Of a stretch of DNA of 41,508 nt, positions 1 to 8,201 are shown piece by piece; the stretch's first letter is position 1, and each line of letters opens with the position of its first letter. Source of the stretch: Kineosphaera limosa NBRC 100340 (GTDB lineage: Bacteria > Actinomycetota > Actinomycetes > Actinomycetales > Dermatophilaceae); assembly GCF_000298215.1 (NCBI RefSeq), contig NZ_BAHD01000037.1, positions 1-41,508 on the forward strand, written 5' to 3'. Under the pieces are notes generated by a model that had not been told where the DNA came from, ran no database searches, and saw nothing but the letters and a program-made list of their open reading frames with translations. Both the position numbers and the translations under genes were made by a program.

Positions 1-50
1 GGCAGCACGGAGCCAGCGGGGCAGGGCCAGGCGCGCCGGGACCGACCAAC

Positions 51-64
51 GGAAAACGTTTGCC
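51..64. promoter_or_regulatory. LacI-type operator candidate, upstream site
   Basis: The 14-mer GGAAAACGTTTGCC contains the perfect palindrome AAACGTTT (54-61) with the central CG typical of LacI/GalR-family operators. It lies just upstream of the -35 hexamer. A second, weaker palindrome (104-118, GGGAA..TTCC arms) covers the expected transcription start. Sugar operons of this gene content are commonly under LacI-family control; the regulator itself is not in the window. Confidence 0.4.
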
Positions 65-71
65 CAATCAC

Positions 72-101
72 TTGATATCACTCGCCAGGTTCCACTACGG
101 T
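72..101 (+). promoter_or_regulatory. Promoter of the sugar-catabolism operon
   Basis: A TTGATA -35 hexamer (72-77) and a TACGGT -10 hexamer (96-101) are separated by 18 bp, which fits a primary-sigma promoter of actinobacteria. Transcription would start near 108, leaving a leader of about 35 nt that contains an AGGAG ribosome site at 133-137 before the ATG at 144. This is read from sequence only. Confidence 0.55.
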
Positions 102-143
102 GTGGGAATACGCTTTCCACGGCAACGAAGCACAGGAGACACG

Positions 144-1298
144 ATGAGCAACGACCGCACCATCGGGATCGTCATGAACGGCATCACCGGACGCATGGGC
201 TACCGCCAGCACCTCGTCCGCTCGATCCTCGCCATCCGCGACCAGGGCGGCGTGCCGCTCCCCGACGGCACGAAGGTGCAGGTCGAGCCCATCCTCGTCG
301 GCCGCAACGCCGAGAAGGTCGCCGAGATCGCGGAGCGCCACGGCGTGCAGCGCTGGACGACGGACCTCGACGAGGCCCTCACCCAGTTCGGCGCGCAGGT
401 CTACTTCGACGCCCAGCTCACGACCGTCCGCGAGCCGGCGATCCTCAAGGCCATCGACGCCGGCCTCGACGTCTACACCGAGAAGCCGATCGCCGAAGAC
501 CTCGCCGGCGCCCTGCGCCTGGCCCGCGCCGCGGAGGCCGCCGGCGTCAAGCACGGCGTCGTCCACGACAAGCTCTACCTGCCCGGCCTGCTCAAGCTGC
601 GCCGCCTCGTCGACAGCGGCTTCTTCGGCCGCATCCTCTCGGTGCGCGGCGAGTTCGGCTACTGGGTCTTCGAGGGCGACTGGCAGCCGGCGCAGCGCCC
701 GAGCTGGAACTACCGCGTCGAAGACGGCGGCGGCATGACGACCGACATGTTCTGCCACTGGGACTACGTGCTGGAGAACCTCTTCGGCCCGGTCGAGGCC
801 GTCACGGCCCGCACCGCCACCCACATCCCCCAGCGCTGGGACGAGCGCGGCCAGGCCTACGCCGCGACCGCCGACGACGCCGCCTACGGCATCTTCGAGC
901 TGGCCGGGGGCATCATCGCCCAGATCAACTCCTCGTGGGCCACCCGCGTGCACCGCGACGAGCTCGTCGAGTTCCACGTCGACGGCACCGAGGGCAGCGC
1001 CGTCGCCGGTCTGCAGAAGTGCGTCGTGCAGCACCGCAGCGCCACCCCCAAGCCGGTCTGGAACCCCGACCTCGCCGAGACCAACCCCTACCGTCAGCAG
1101 TGGGTCGAGGTGCCCGACAACGCCGAGGTCGACAACGGCTTCAAGGCCCAGTGGGAGCAGTACCTGCGCTACGTCATCGGCGAGGGCGAGCACCGCTACG
1201 ACTTCTTCGCCGGCGCCCGCGGCGTGCGGCTGGCCGAGGCCGGCCTGGAGTCCTCCGCGCAGGGTCGCCGCCTCGAGCTCGAGGCGCTGTCGGCATGA
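144..1298 (+). CDS. Gfo/Idh/MocA family oxidoreductase
   Basis: A cytoplasmic NAD(P)-dependent sugar or polyol dehydrogenase of 384 residues. The N-terminal Rossmann segment reads GIVMNGITGRMG, and the family's EKP motif occurs in 'DVYTEKPIAED', with the catalytic-domain segment 'GVVHDKLYLPG' after it. The start at 144 was chosen over an upstream in-frame TTG at 60 because AGGAG sits 6 nt upstream and the Rossmann strand begins directly after it. It overlaps the next gene by ATGA (1295-1298), so the two are translationally coupled. Together with the DUF993 and isomerase/epimerase genes it forms a set often seen in actinobacterial sugar-catabolism loci. The exact substrate cannot be read from the sequence. 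Confidence 0.9.
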   Translation: MSNDRTIGIVMNGITGRMGYRQHLVRSILAIRDQGGVPLPDGTKVQVEPILVGRNAEKVAEIAERHGVQRWTTDLDEALTQFGAQVYFDAQLTTVREPAILKAIDAGLDVYTEKPIAEDLAGALRLARAAEAAGVKHGVVHDKLYLPGLLKLRRLVDSGFFGRILSVRGEFGYWVFEGDWQPAQRPSWNYRVEDGGGMTTDMFCHWDYVLENLFGPVEAVTARTATHIPQRWDERGQAYAATADDAAYGIFELAGGIIAQINSSWATRVHRDELVEFHVDGTEGSAVAGLQKCVVQHRSATPKPVWNPDLAETNPYRQQWVEVPDNAEVDNGFKAQWEQYLRYVIGEGEHRYDFFAGARGVRLAEAGLESSAQGRRLELEALSA

Positions 1299-2517
1299 GC
1301 ACCGCTGTCGCTTCAACGGCCACATCGGCCACGTCGGCCGAGGTGACGGGCCCGGGTGGCGCGCACCTTCTCCTCCCGACGGCCGACGGCCGCCTCGAGC
1401 CGTACACCGTCCGCTCGACCGGTCACCTGCCCGCCCCCAGGGTCCGGCCACCAGCCGCTTCGCGTTCGCGGCGGCGCACGTCGTCACCGATCCCTTCGCC
1501 GACAACACCCCCGGCACGACCCCCGCGGTCGACTGGGAGTCGACGATGGCCTTCCGCCGCCACCTCTTCTCCTACGGGCTCGGCCTGGCCGAGGCAATGG
1601 ACACCGCCCAGCGCGGGATGGGCCTGGACTGGGCCACGGCCCAGGAGCTCATCTCCCGCTCAGCACTCGAGGCGAAGGCCGCCGGGGCGCGGATCTCCGC
1701 GGGCGCGGGCACCGACCAGCTGCCCGCCGGCCCGGCGACGCTGGCGCAGGTCCGCGGCGCGTACGAGGAGCAGCTCAGCTTCGTCGAGGGCGCGGGCGCG
1801 CAGCCGATCGTCATGGCCTCGCGCCACCTGGCCGCCGCCGCGCGCACGGTCGAGGACTACCGGTCGGTCTACGACCCGCTGCTGGCGCAAGCCGGGCGAC
1901 CGGTCATCCTGCACTGGCTCGGCACCGCCTTCGACCCGGCCCTGGAGGGCTACTGGGGATCGGCCGACGTCGACGCCGCGACCGACTCCTTCGTCGAGCT
2001 CATCGCCGACCACGCCGACAAGGTGGACGGGGTCAAGGTGTCGCTGCTCGACGCGGCCCACGAGACGGCGCTGCGGCGCCGGCTGCCCGAAGGCGTGCGG
2101 CTCTACACCGGTGACGACTTCAACTACCCCGAGCTCATCGCGGGCGACGGGAGTCACCACAGCGACGCGCTGCTCGGCATCTTCGCCGCCATCGCGCCGT
2201 CCGCGAGCGAGGCGCTGCACGCCCTCGACCGCGGCGACACGGGCGCCTACGAGGCGGCGTTCGCGCCGACCCTGCCCCTGGCCCGGCACATCTTCGCCGC
2301 GCCGACCTACTACTACAAGACCGGCATCGCGTTCATCTCCTGGCTCTCGGGCTTCCAGCCCGGCTTCGGGATGGTCGGCGGCCTGCAGAGTGCGCGCAGC
2401 ATCGTGCACCTGTCGGAGGCGTTCCGCCTCGTCGACGCGGCGGGCCTGCTGCCGGACCCCGACCTGGCCGTCCAGCGGATGCGCCTCCTCCTCCAGACCT
2501 CAGGAGTCTCGGCATGA
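1295..2517 (+). pseudogene. DUF993 (dihydrodipicolinate synthase-like) gene, frameshifted
   Basis: This would be a protein of about 407 residues of the DUF993 family, a TIM-barrel aldolase-like relative of dihydrodipicolinate synthases found in sugar-catabolism operons. The ATG at 1295 opens a frame encoding 'LLLPTADGRLEPYTV', but family-like sequence continues in the -1 frame from about 1441 ('TSRFAFAAAHVVTDP', then 'AFRRHLFSYGLGLAEAMDTA' from 1549) to the stop at 2517. Adding one C to the run of five C at 1434-1438 joins both parts as APQGPATSRF. So either the gene carries a 1-bp deletion or the assembly has a homopolymer error. Everything downstream is intact and shows no further decay, which favours an error or a very recent mutation. 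It overlaps both neighbours by 4 nt. Confidence 0.85.
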
Positions 2518-3413
2518 CCACGCGCAACCAGCTCGATCGGCTCTCGCTCAACCAGAAGACCACCAACAGCTGGACCCTGCCGGAGTCGGTCGACGGCTGC
2601 CTGCGCGCGGGCCTGCAGTCGATCGGGGTGTGGCGCGAGCCGCTCGCCGAGTTCGGCGTCGAGGCCGGGGCGCGCCTGCTCGCGGACTCCGGCCTGCGCG
2701 TCAGCTCGCTCTGCCGGGGTGGCTTCATCACCGGCGAGGGGGAGGCCGCGAGTCAGGCCGCCATCGCGGAGAACACCGCGGCGATCAAGGAGGCGGCGGC
2801 CGTCGGCGCGGACTGCCTCGTGCTCGTCGTCGGCGGGCTCCCGGCCGGCTCTCGTGATCTGCCGGCCGCCCGGGGTCGGGTCGCCAAGCGGCTGGCCCAG
2901 CTCGTGCCGATCGCCCGCGACCACGGCGTGCAGCTCGCGCTGGAGCCGATGCACCCGATCTACACCGCCGACCGCGGCGTGCTCGCCACCCTCGGCGAGG
3001 CCCTGGATCTGGCCGAGCCCTTCGCTCCGGAGGAGGTCGGCGTCGTCGTCGACACCTTCCACGTCTGGTGGGACCCGCAGCTCGAGGCCCAGATCGCGCG
3101 TGCGGCCGGGCGGATCGCCAGCTTCCAGGTGTGCGACTGGATCACCCCGCTGCCCGCCGACACGCTGCTGGCCCGCGGCATGATGGGCGACGGCCACATC
3201 GACTTCGCCCGCGCGCTCGCGCTGGTCGACGCGGCCGGCTACACCGGCGACATCGAGGTCGAGATCTTCAACGCCGACCTGTGGGCCGCCGACCCCGACG
3301 AGGTCGTCGCGTTGATGAAGCAGCGCTATCTCGACTGTGTCATCGGCGCAGCGAACGACGGCGCAGTTGCGGCCTCGGACGTATCGGGTGCCTTGGTGGG
3401 CGCCACGTCGTAG
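2514..3413 (+). CDS. Sugar phosphate isomerase/epimerase (xylose isomerase-like TIM barrel)
   Basis: This 299-residue protein belongs to the AP endonuclease 2/xylose isomerase-like TIM-barrel superfamily. The segments 'LALEPMHPIY', 'VGVVVDTFHVWWDPQ', 'MMGDGHIDFARAL' and 'GDIEVEIFNADLW' hold the expected metal-ligand Glu, Asp, His and Glu at the ends of barrel strands. The ATG overlaps the stop of the DUF993 gene (ATGA, 2514-2517), so it is the third gene of the operon and depends on translational coupling across the frameshifted gene. It probably interconverts a keto-sugar or inosose intermediate; the substrate is unknown. Confidence 0.85.
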   Translation: MTTRNQLDRLSLNQKTTNSWTLPESVDGCLRAGLQSIGVWREPLAEFGVEAGARLLADSGLRVSSLCRGGFITGEGEAASQAAIAENTAAIKEAAAVGADCLVLVVGGLPAGSRDLPAARGRVAKRLAQLVPIARDHGVQLALEPMHPIYTADRGVLATLGEALDLAEPFAPEEVGVVVDTFHVWWDPQLEAQIARAAGRIASFQVCDWITPLPADTLLARGMMGDGHIDFARALALVDAAGYTGDIEVEIFNADLWAADPDEVVALMKQRYLDCVIGAANDGAVAASDVSGALVGATS

Positions 3414-3476
3414 GACGATTGCGGGCGCGTCGCGGCTGCGGCGCACCTGCGGTCGACGACCAATAAGGACAGGTTG

Positions 3477-4433
3477 ATGGAGAAGGTGTTGCTCGGCGTC
3501 GACGCCGGGGGAACCTCGACCCGAGCCAGGGTCTGCACGCCCAGCGGCGCGACCCTGGGCCATGGGCGAGCTGGCGGGGCGAACCTCCGCTCCGCGGTCG
3601 GCGATCCCGCCGCCAACATCACGGTCGCCGTGTGCGCCGCTCTCGCCGCAGCCGATCGGCGACCCGACGCCGTCTGCGTCGGGATCGCCGGCACCGAAGG
3701 CCGCCAAGCGGAGGTCGAGGCGATCGTCGCCCGAGCCCTGGCCGACTCGGGGGTGGACCTCGCGGTCCCCCGGGTCGTCCTCTCTGATCTCGACATCGCC
3801 TTTCGCGCGGTGTCGCCGGAACCGACGGGCAGCCTGCTGCTCGCCGGGACCGGAGCGGTCGCCGCCGGTTTCGTGGACTGGACGCTGCGAAACCGGCGCG
3901 ACGGCCTTGGCTGGCTGCTCGGAGATTCCGGCTCGGGGGTGTGGATCGGTCGCCGGGTACTGCGTGCGGTCGCCGCCCACCTCGACGGCGGCCCGGCGAC
4001 CTCCATGACCGCGCCGGTGCTGACGCTCCTCGACGTGCAGCCGGTGACCTCGGCCGCTGCTCGCGACGGCGACTCGCCCGCTGCGGAGCCCGTGGTAGAC
4101 GCGCACGACCTGCTGCGGATGACCGACGGACTGCCACCGGCCGCCTGGGGTCGGTGCGCCCCCATCGCGCTCACCCATGCCGCCGACGACGAGCAGGCCG
4201 CCCGCATCGTCGACGAGGCTGCCGCGGCGCTACTCACCTCCCTGGCGGGCCTCGCCGATGAGGGCGCCGCGGGCCCGGTCGTGCTGGCCGGTGGACTGCT
4301 CGCGTCCGGCGCGTTGCGCGATCGGATCGAGCTGGCGGTCGACGTCGCCGGCCACGCCGCCGAGCCAGTCGTCGGCGCCTGCCGCATCGCTGCCGCCTCC
4401 CTCGGCCTCCCCCTCCCGCTCGACGTTCACTGA
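3477..4433 (+). CDS. BadF/BadG/BcrA/BcrD-type ATPase, N-acetylglucosamine kinase-like
   Basis: A 318-residue sugar kinase of the actin-like ASKHA fold. The phosphate-1 loop is 'LLGVDAGGTSTRARV' at the N-terminus, and 'GTGAVAAG' and 'GWLLGDSGSGVWIGR' are the phosphate-2 and substrate segments typical of NAGK-like BadF family members. ATG 3477 was chosen over TTG 3474 because AGGA at 3466-3469 gives a 7-nt spacing. It lies 63 nt after the isomerase gene with no obvious terminator between, so it is probably the last gene of the operon and phosphorylates the sugar imported or released by the pathway. Confidence 0.85.
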   Translation: MEKVLLGVDAGGTSTRARVCTPSGATLGHGRAGGANLRSAVGDPAANITVAVCAALAAADRRPDAVCVGIAGTEGRQAEVEAIVARALADSGVDLAVPRVVLSDLDIAFRAVSPEPTGSLLLAGTGAVAAGFVDWTLRNRRDGLGWLLGDSGSGVWIGRRVLRAVAAHLDGGPATSMTAPVLTLLDVQPVTSAAARDGDSPAAEPVVDAHDLLRMTDGLPPAAWGRCAPIALTHAADDEQAARIVDEAAAALLTSLAGLADEGAAGPVVLAGGLLASGALRDRIELAVDVAGHAAEPVVGACRIAAASLGLPLPLDVH

Positions 4434-4447
4434 CCCGGCTACGTTCA

Positions 4448-4483
4448 CTGACCGCTACCCGACCGCTCGCCTGTCGGGGTCAG
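4448..4483. terminator. Bidirectional terminator candidate between convergent genes
   Basis: An inverted repeat pairs CTGAC (4448-4452) with GTCAG (4479-4483) and CCCGAC (4458-4463) with GTCGGG (4473-4478), leaving a 9-nt loop. It sits between the kinase stop and the ArsR stop and overlaps the latter. No T-run follows, as is usual in high-GC actinobacteria. Just before it the 13-mer ACGTTCACTGACC is duplicated (4423-4435 and 4441-4453), the first copy containing the kinase stop codon. Confidence 0.4.
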
Positions 4484-5058
4484 GGGGTGTCGGCCGCCCA
4501 GACGGGTAGGAAGTCGACCTGCACGTCGTACTCGATGTCGGGGGCGAAGTCGCTGCCGACGCGTTGGGCGCGCAGGTCGAACAGCTCATCGGTGAGGGCC
4601 TGCAGGCGGTCGCGAAAAGCTTGGGCCTCGGCGTGGGTCAGGGGGACGGGGACGATCGCGGAGAGTTGGGGGAGCTTGCGGTCGGCGTTGACCTGCGCGG
4701 CCGCGGCCCGCGCGTTGCGCACCTGCGCGAGGACCCGGTCGAGGTCGTCGGCCACCCGGTCGACTGCTGGGTCGCGACGGTCCCAACTGATGCCTTGGGG
4801 GGAGGTCATGCGCCACCACGTCTCCCGGCCGTCGGTGGAGCCGGCCGGGGGGTCGGTGCGGGTGATGATGCCGTGCTCCTCGAGCAGGCTGAGGTGGTAC
4901 GACGCCTTGTTGGGTGCGATGTCGAGCGCCGCGGCCAGATCGGAGGTGCGGGCGGTCTCGACCCGGGCGAAGTGCCAAACCACTCGGGCTCGCAGCGGGT
5001 GCGAGAGCGCCTTGATGGCACTGGCTCCGAGGGCGACGGGGTCGGTCTGCTCGCTCAC
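4480..5058 (-). CDS. ArsR-type winged-helix transcriptional regulator
   Basis: A 192-residue DNA-binding repressor. The winged helix-turn-helix lies near residues 12-80: 'IKALSHPLRARVVWHF' is helix 1, 'TSDLAAALDIAPNKASYHLS' the recognition helices, and the wing follows with TDGRETWWRM. The C-terminal ~100 residues, rich in Ala/Arg and ending in a beta-like 'YDVQVDFLPVW', are longer than a minimal ArsR and may bind an effector or dimerise. No Cys metal site is seen, so it is unlikely to sense metals. The GTG start at 5058 overlaps the stop of the MFS gene upstream (GTGA), so exporter and regulator are co-translated; local autoregulation is likely by analogy. Confidence 0.85.
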   Translation of the reverse strand: MSEQTDPVALGASAIKALSHPLRARVVWHFARVETARTSDLAAALDIAPNKASYHLSLLEEHGIITRTDPPAGSTDGRETWWRMTSPQGISWDRRDPAVDRVADDLDRVLAQVRNARAAAAQVNADRKLPQLSAIVPVPLTHAEAQAFRDRLQALTDELFDLRAQRVGSDFAPDIEYDVQVDFLPVWAADTP

Positions 5059-6272
5059 AACGGCGCGTCCTTCCACTCGGGGGGCCTGGGGATCGACCGT
5101 AGCGGCTCGGCGGCCACTCCCAGCATGGCTGCCAGCACCAGCAAGCCTGCGAAGAGCCCGATCGCCGGCGCGTGGCCCCACTGGTGCAGGAGCCATCCCA
5201 CGAGGGCGGGCGCCAGGGAGGCCAGCCCACTCGTGGCGAACTGCAGGATCGCCTGGACTCGACCCTGCAGCTCGACGGGGGTGAGCGCAAAGGTGTAGCC
5301 CAACATCGAGGAGTTGAGCGCTGGGATGAGGAAGAACCCCACCCCCAGGCTGGCCAGGATGACGGGGTAGGAGTTGATCAACGCGGCTGGGATCAAGGCC
5401 AGCGAGACGACCACGAGCGCGGTGACGGCCAGCAGGCCGGTGGGTACGCGCGCGATGATCGGGTTGGCTGCCACGGCTCCCAGCAGCGTCGCGCCGGCGA
5501 GGACGGCGGTCAGCCACCCGATCGCTCGGGCGTCGTAGCCCTGCTCCAGGAGCGAGAATTGCAGCCCCATGAGGATGCCGTTCACCGCGAAGTTGACGAG
5601 GGCGAACAGGGGGAAGAGCCACCGAATCCGCCGCCGGTCGGCCGCCCAACGGAGCGCGTCACCGAGCTCGCGGTGGGCGCGTCGACGTTCGCGGCGGGGA
5701 GGGCGCAGGTCGGTGCGAATCGCGAAGGTCGACAGCCAGGTCAGGGCGTGGCTGAGGGCGACTCCGACAAAGGGGACCCAGGCCGCGACGGCGTACAAGA
5801 AGCCGCCCACTGGGCCGGTGGTGAGGCTGATCGCCGCGTCACGACCTTCGTTGGTGGCCATCGCCCGCGGGTAGTCGGTGGTCGAGACGATCGACCTCAG
5901 CGCGGCGTCGGTCGCCCCTGAGAAGAGCCCGGTAAGCAAGGCACCACAGGCGAGCAGTCCGACGAAGACGGGCACGGGGAGGTGGCCGGTCACCTGCAGA
6001 AGGCCGACCCCGCCCCACGTGGTAAGCCCACCGATGGCGTGCACTCGGATGGTCGTGCGTCGATCGTGCCGGTCGACCAGCACGCCGCCAGGTAAGAGTG
6101 CGGCGGCGATGACGACCGCCTGCACGGTGACCAGCACTCCGGCCAGCGCGGTCGAGCCGGTCAGCCCGAACGCCAGCAGCGGGACGGCGAACTGCCGCAG
6201 GGAGACCGCTGCCACCGCGGTGGTGTCGCCTACGAACCACGCGCGGTAGTTCGCGTTGCGAAACAGGCTCAT
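5055..6272 (-). CDS. MFS transporter (exporter type)
   Basis: A 405-residue inner-membrane protein with about 12 hydrophobic segments. The loop-2/3 motif 'PGGVLVDRHDRRTTIRV' matches the MFS A-motif (GxLaDrxGrk), and the N-terminus 'MSLFRNANYRAWFVGD' is typical of the EntS/MFS_3 drug and siderophore exporter group. ATG 6272 was chosen over the 36-nt longer frame because a TACGTT -10 hexamer lies 6 nt upstream, which would make a leaderless mRNA, and because the family starts with MSLFRN-like sequence. It is the promoter-proximal gene of a two-gene operon with the ArsR-type regulator. The substrate is not predictable. Confidence 0.88.
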   Translation of the reverse strand: MSLFRNANYRAWFVGDTTAVAAVSLRQFAVPLLAFGLTGSTALAGVLVTVQAVVIAAALLPGGVLVDRHDRRTTIRVHAIGGLTTWGGVGLLQVTGHLPVPVFVGLLACGALLTGLFSGATDAALRSIVSTTDYPRAMATNEGRDAAISLTTGPVGGFLYAVAAWVPFVGVALSHALTWLSTFAIRTDLRPPRRERRRAHRELGDALRWAADRRRIRWLFPLFALVNFAVNGILMGLQFSLLEQGYDARAIGWLTAVLAGATLLGAVAANPIIARVPTGLLAVTALVVVSLALIPAALINSYPVILASLGVGFFLIPALNSSMLGYTFALTPVELQGRVQAILQFATSGLASLAPALVGWLLHQWGHAPAIGLFAGLLVLAAMLGVAAEPLRSIPRPPEWKDAPL

Positions 6273-6278
6273 GCTGCG

Positions 6279-6284
6279 AACGTA
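6279..6284 (-). promoter_or_regulatory. Leaderless -10 hexamer of the MFS/ArsR operon
   Basis: TACGTT on the minus strand is separated by 6 nt (CGCAGC) from the ATG at 6272. No Shine-Dalgarno sequence is present, so transcription probably begins at or beside the start codon. Confidence 0.5.
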
Positions 6285-6422
6285 GAGGGCCCACGGATAG
6301 ATGCGCAAGAGTTTTTGAACTACTTTCCTGCTCCGAGAACGCCCGCGGAGGCCGCGAGAAGTATGCGCGAACTGCGGGCCCGGTGTGATGGTCCTGTGAC
6401 GGTGGCCCGTGACAGTACGCCC

Positions 6423-8075
6423 ATGAGAACCTCAGCAGCCGCCCCCGTCGCACTCGCTGTCGCCCTCGGACTCGGACTCGGCACCGTGTCGGCGCAGGCC
6501 GTGACACCCCAGGCCACCACGCCCCCGGACTCCCCCGCGCGCGCCGTCGCGACCGGACCCGCACTCGACGCCGGCGCCGGGGTTTTTCTGCCCAACCTGG
6601 ACGACGACGCCAAGCGTTGCGGCAAGACCGTCGACGTCTGCAACGACGCGACCGACGAGATCGTCAACGGCCCCGACGACGCCAAGGACCTCGCGCGGAT
6701 CCGTCTCGCTGCGATGCCCGGTCTTTCGGCGTCGGCGACCGGCACCGTTGGCGTCACGACGGGGGCCGCGCAGACGCGGCTGTTCGTGCAAACCGGGGGC
6801 GGTTGGCAGGTAGTCAAGCCCACGACCAGGCTCACCGCCGCGCAACTCAAGCAGGGCGTCACCTTCGGCCTCGAGGGCAAAGACATCGTGCGCGACCCCG
6901 CGGTGTGGGACGGCACGGCCACGGTCGCCTTGACCGTCACGGACGCGGGCACGTCAACCTCTGCGCGGGCCACGTTGCAGTCGGCGCCGCTGCTCACGAC
7001 CAACCACACGATGCCCACCCGCCAGGTCGTGGTCGACGCAAGCGACTCCTCCCCGGCCAACACGACGTTTCTCACGGAGCTGCTCGCGCAGGCCAAGCCC
7101 ACCGGCATCCCGGTGTTTCAGGGCGGCGCACCCTTCCGTTGGTTCATGCAAGACGCGTTCGAGCAGATGTACGCCACCATGCCGACCGAGCACGGCGCCC
7201 AGTCGATGAGCGTGCTCATGCTCAGCGAAACGCCCGAGGCCACGACGGCGAAGGGCCTCCTGGGCCTGCGCGGCCCCGACCTCGGATTCGTCTGGGCGGG
7301 GAAGGGCGTCGGCGCCTCCTACGGCAACGTCGAGACCTTGCCGCCCACGAAAGGCGCGCCCAACGGCACGCTCATGATCGGCACTCGGCCCCCGCAGACC
7401 AAGGGAAGCAAGGAGCTGCGCGGCTTCATCAACCTCATGAAGGCTCAGGGCCACACGCCCCTCGAACTCGACGTCGACTTCTTGGTCGTGGGTCACGTCG
7501 ACGAGATCTTCCAGGTGCTGCCGGCCAACACCGCCCGTGGGTGGCGGCTGGCGGTGGCCGACCCGGAGGCCGGGCTCAGCGTCGACCGCAAGGCCGTGCA
7601 GGCGGGGGCGGGCTCCCGCGACGTGGTGCGTCACCCCGCCGGCAAGATCCTGACGCCGACGGCCGCGGCCGCCGTCAAAGCCGGCGGTAAGGGTTCGCTG
7701 CTCCCAGAGAACCGCGAGGCCGCCCGCGTGATCGCCAAGAACCTGCGCACGATCCAGCAGGCCACCGGCCTGAAGGACTCTGAGATCGTGCGCATCCCCG
7801 TGCTCTATCGGGCTCTGGACAAGGAGGACGGCGGCAAGAGCGGGTCGCTTGTCCCGTCCGCGATCAACAGCCTCCTGATCACGCCCGACACGGTCATCGC
7901 GCCGAAACAGTTCAGCCTGCGGGTCAAGGGCAACGACGTCTTCGAGCAGGCGGTCACCAACGCCTATCGGTCGGCCGGCATCACGGTGCGCTGGGTCGAT
8001 GACTTCGAGTCCCACCATGTCGGTAGCGGTGAGGTGCACTGCGCAACCAACACACTCCGGGCGCTGCCTGTCTGA
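6423..8075 (+). CDS. Secreted protein-arginine deiminase (PAD family)
   Basis: A 550-residue protein that should convert peptidyl-arginine to citrulline outside the cell. A Sec signal peptide is visible: MRTSAAAPVALAVALGLGLG followed by TVSAQA, with likely cleavage after AQA. The catalytic tetrad of animal PADs is present and in order: Asp244 in 'WFMQDAFEQMY', His358 and Asp360 in 'VVGHVDEIFQ', Cys540 in 'GSGEVHCATNT'. Spacing (114, 2, 180) resembles human PAD4 (121, 2, 172). The ATG at 6423 is chosen because it starts the signal peptide; a GACAGT hexamer 6 nt upstream suggests a leaderless start. It is longer than a bare PAD_C domain and keeps an upstream beta-rich region (about residues 45-205). 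Not the Porphyromonas PPAD type, which is agmatine deiminase-like. Confidence 0.9.
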   Translation: MRTSAAAPVALAVALGLGLGTVSAQAVTPQATTPPDSPARAVATGPALDAGAGVFLPNLDDDAKRCGKTVDVCNDATDEIVNGPDDAKDLARIRLAAMPGLSASATGTVGVTTGAAQTRLFVQTGGGWQVVKPTTRLTAAQLKQGVTFGLEGKDIVRDPAVWDGTATVALTVTDAGTSTSARATLQSAPLLTTNHTMPTRQVVVDASDSSPANTTFLTELLAQAKPTGIPVFQGGAPFRWFMQDAFEQMYATMPTEHGAQSMSVLMLSETPEATTAKGLLGLRGPDLGFVWAGKGVGASYGNVETLPPTKGAPNGTLMIGTRPPQTKGSKELRGFINLMKAQGHTPLELDVDFLVVGHVDEIFQVLPANTARGWRLAVADPEAGLSVDRKAVQAGAGSRDVVRHPAGKILTPTAAAAVKAGGKGSLLPENREAARVIAKNLRTIQQATGLKDSEIVRIPVLYRALDKEDGGKSGSLVPSAINSLLITPDTVIAPKQFSLRVKGNDVFEQAVTNAYRSAGITVRWVDDFESHHVGSGEVHCATNTLRALPV

Positions 8076-8130
8076 GCCGGGCGCATCCGCTCCTCGGGTG
8101 CGGTATCGCAACGCTGTCGGTGGGGTCCGC

Positions 8131-8136
8131 TACCGT
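8131..8136 (+). promoter_or_regulatory. Candidate -10 hexamer of the betA-betT operon
   Basis: TACCGT lies 65 nt upstream of the betA start in a 126-nt gap after the PAD stop. No convincing -35 is seen. The presumed leader carries GAGGAG at 8192-8197. There is no clear operator palindrome. Confidence 0.3.
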
Positions 8137-8201
8137 TCCTGACACCGCGGCAATGGCGCCGTCGGTGGTGGTGAACGACCCGGCGACATCCGAGGAGCAG
8201 C

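Noticed and set aside
1425-1445. Programmed -1 ribosomal frameshift in the DUF993 gene
   Set aside because: The C5 run is not a proper X-XXY-YYZ slippery site in the incoming frame, and no stimulatory hairpin was evident; a missing base is simpler.
78-1517. A 479-codon minus-strand frame over the first operon
   Set aside because: Antisense shadow of the Gfo/Idh gene; no ribosome site and no recognisable motif.
6423-8075. Agmatine deiminase or Porphyromonas-type PPAD
   Set aside because: The motif order D..HxD..C with 'GEVHC' near the C-terminus matches the animal PAD family.
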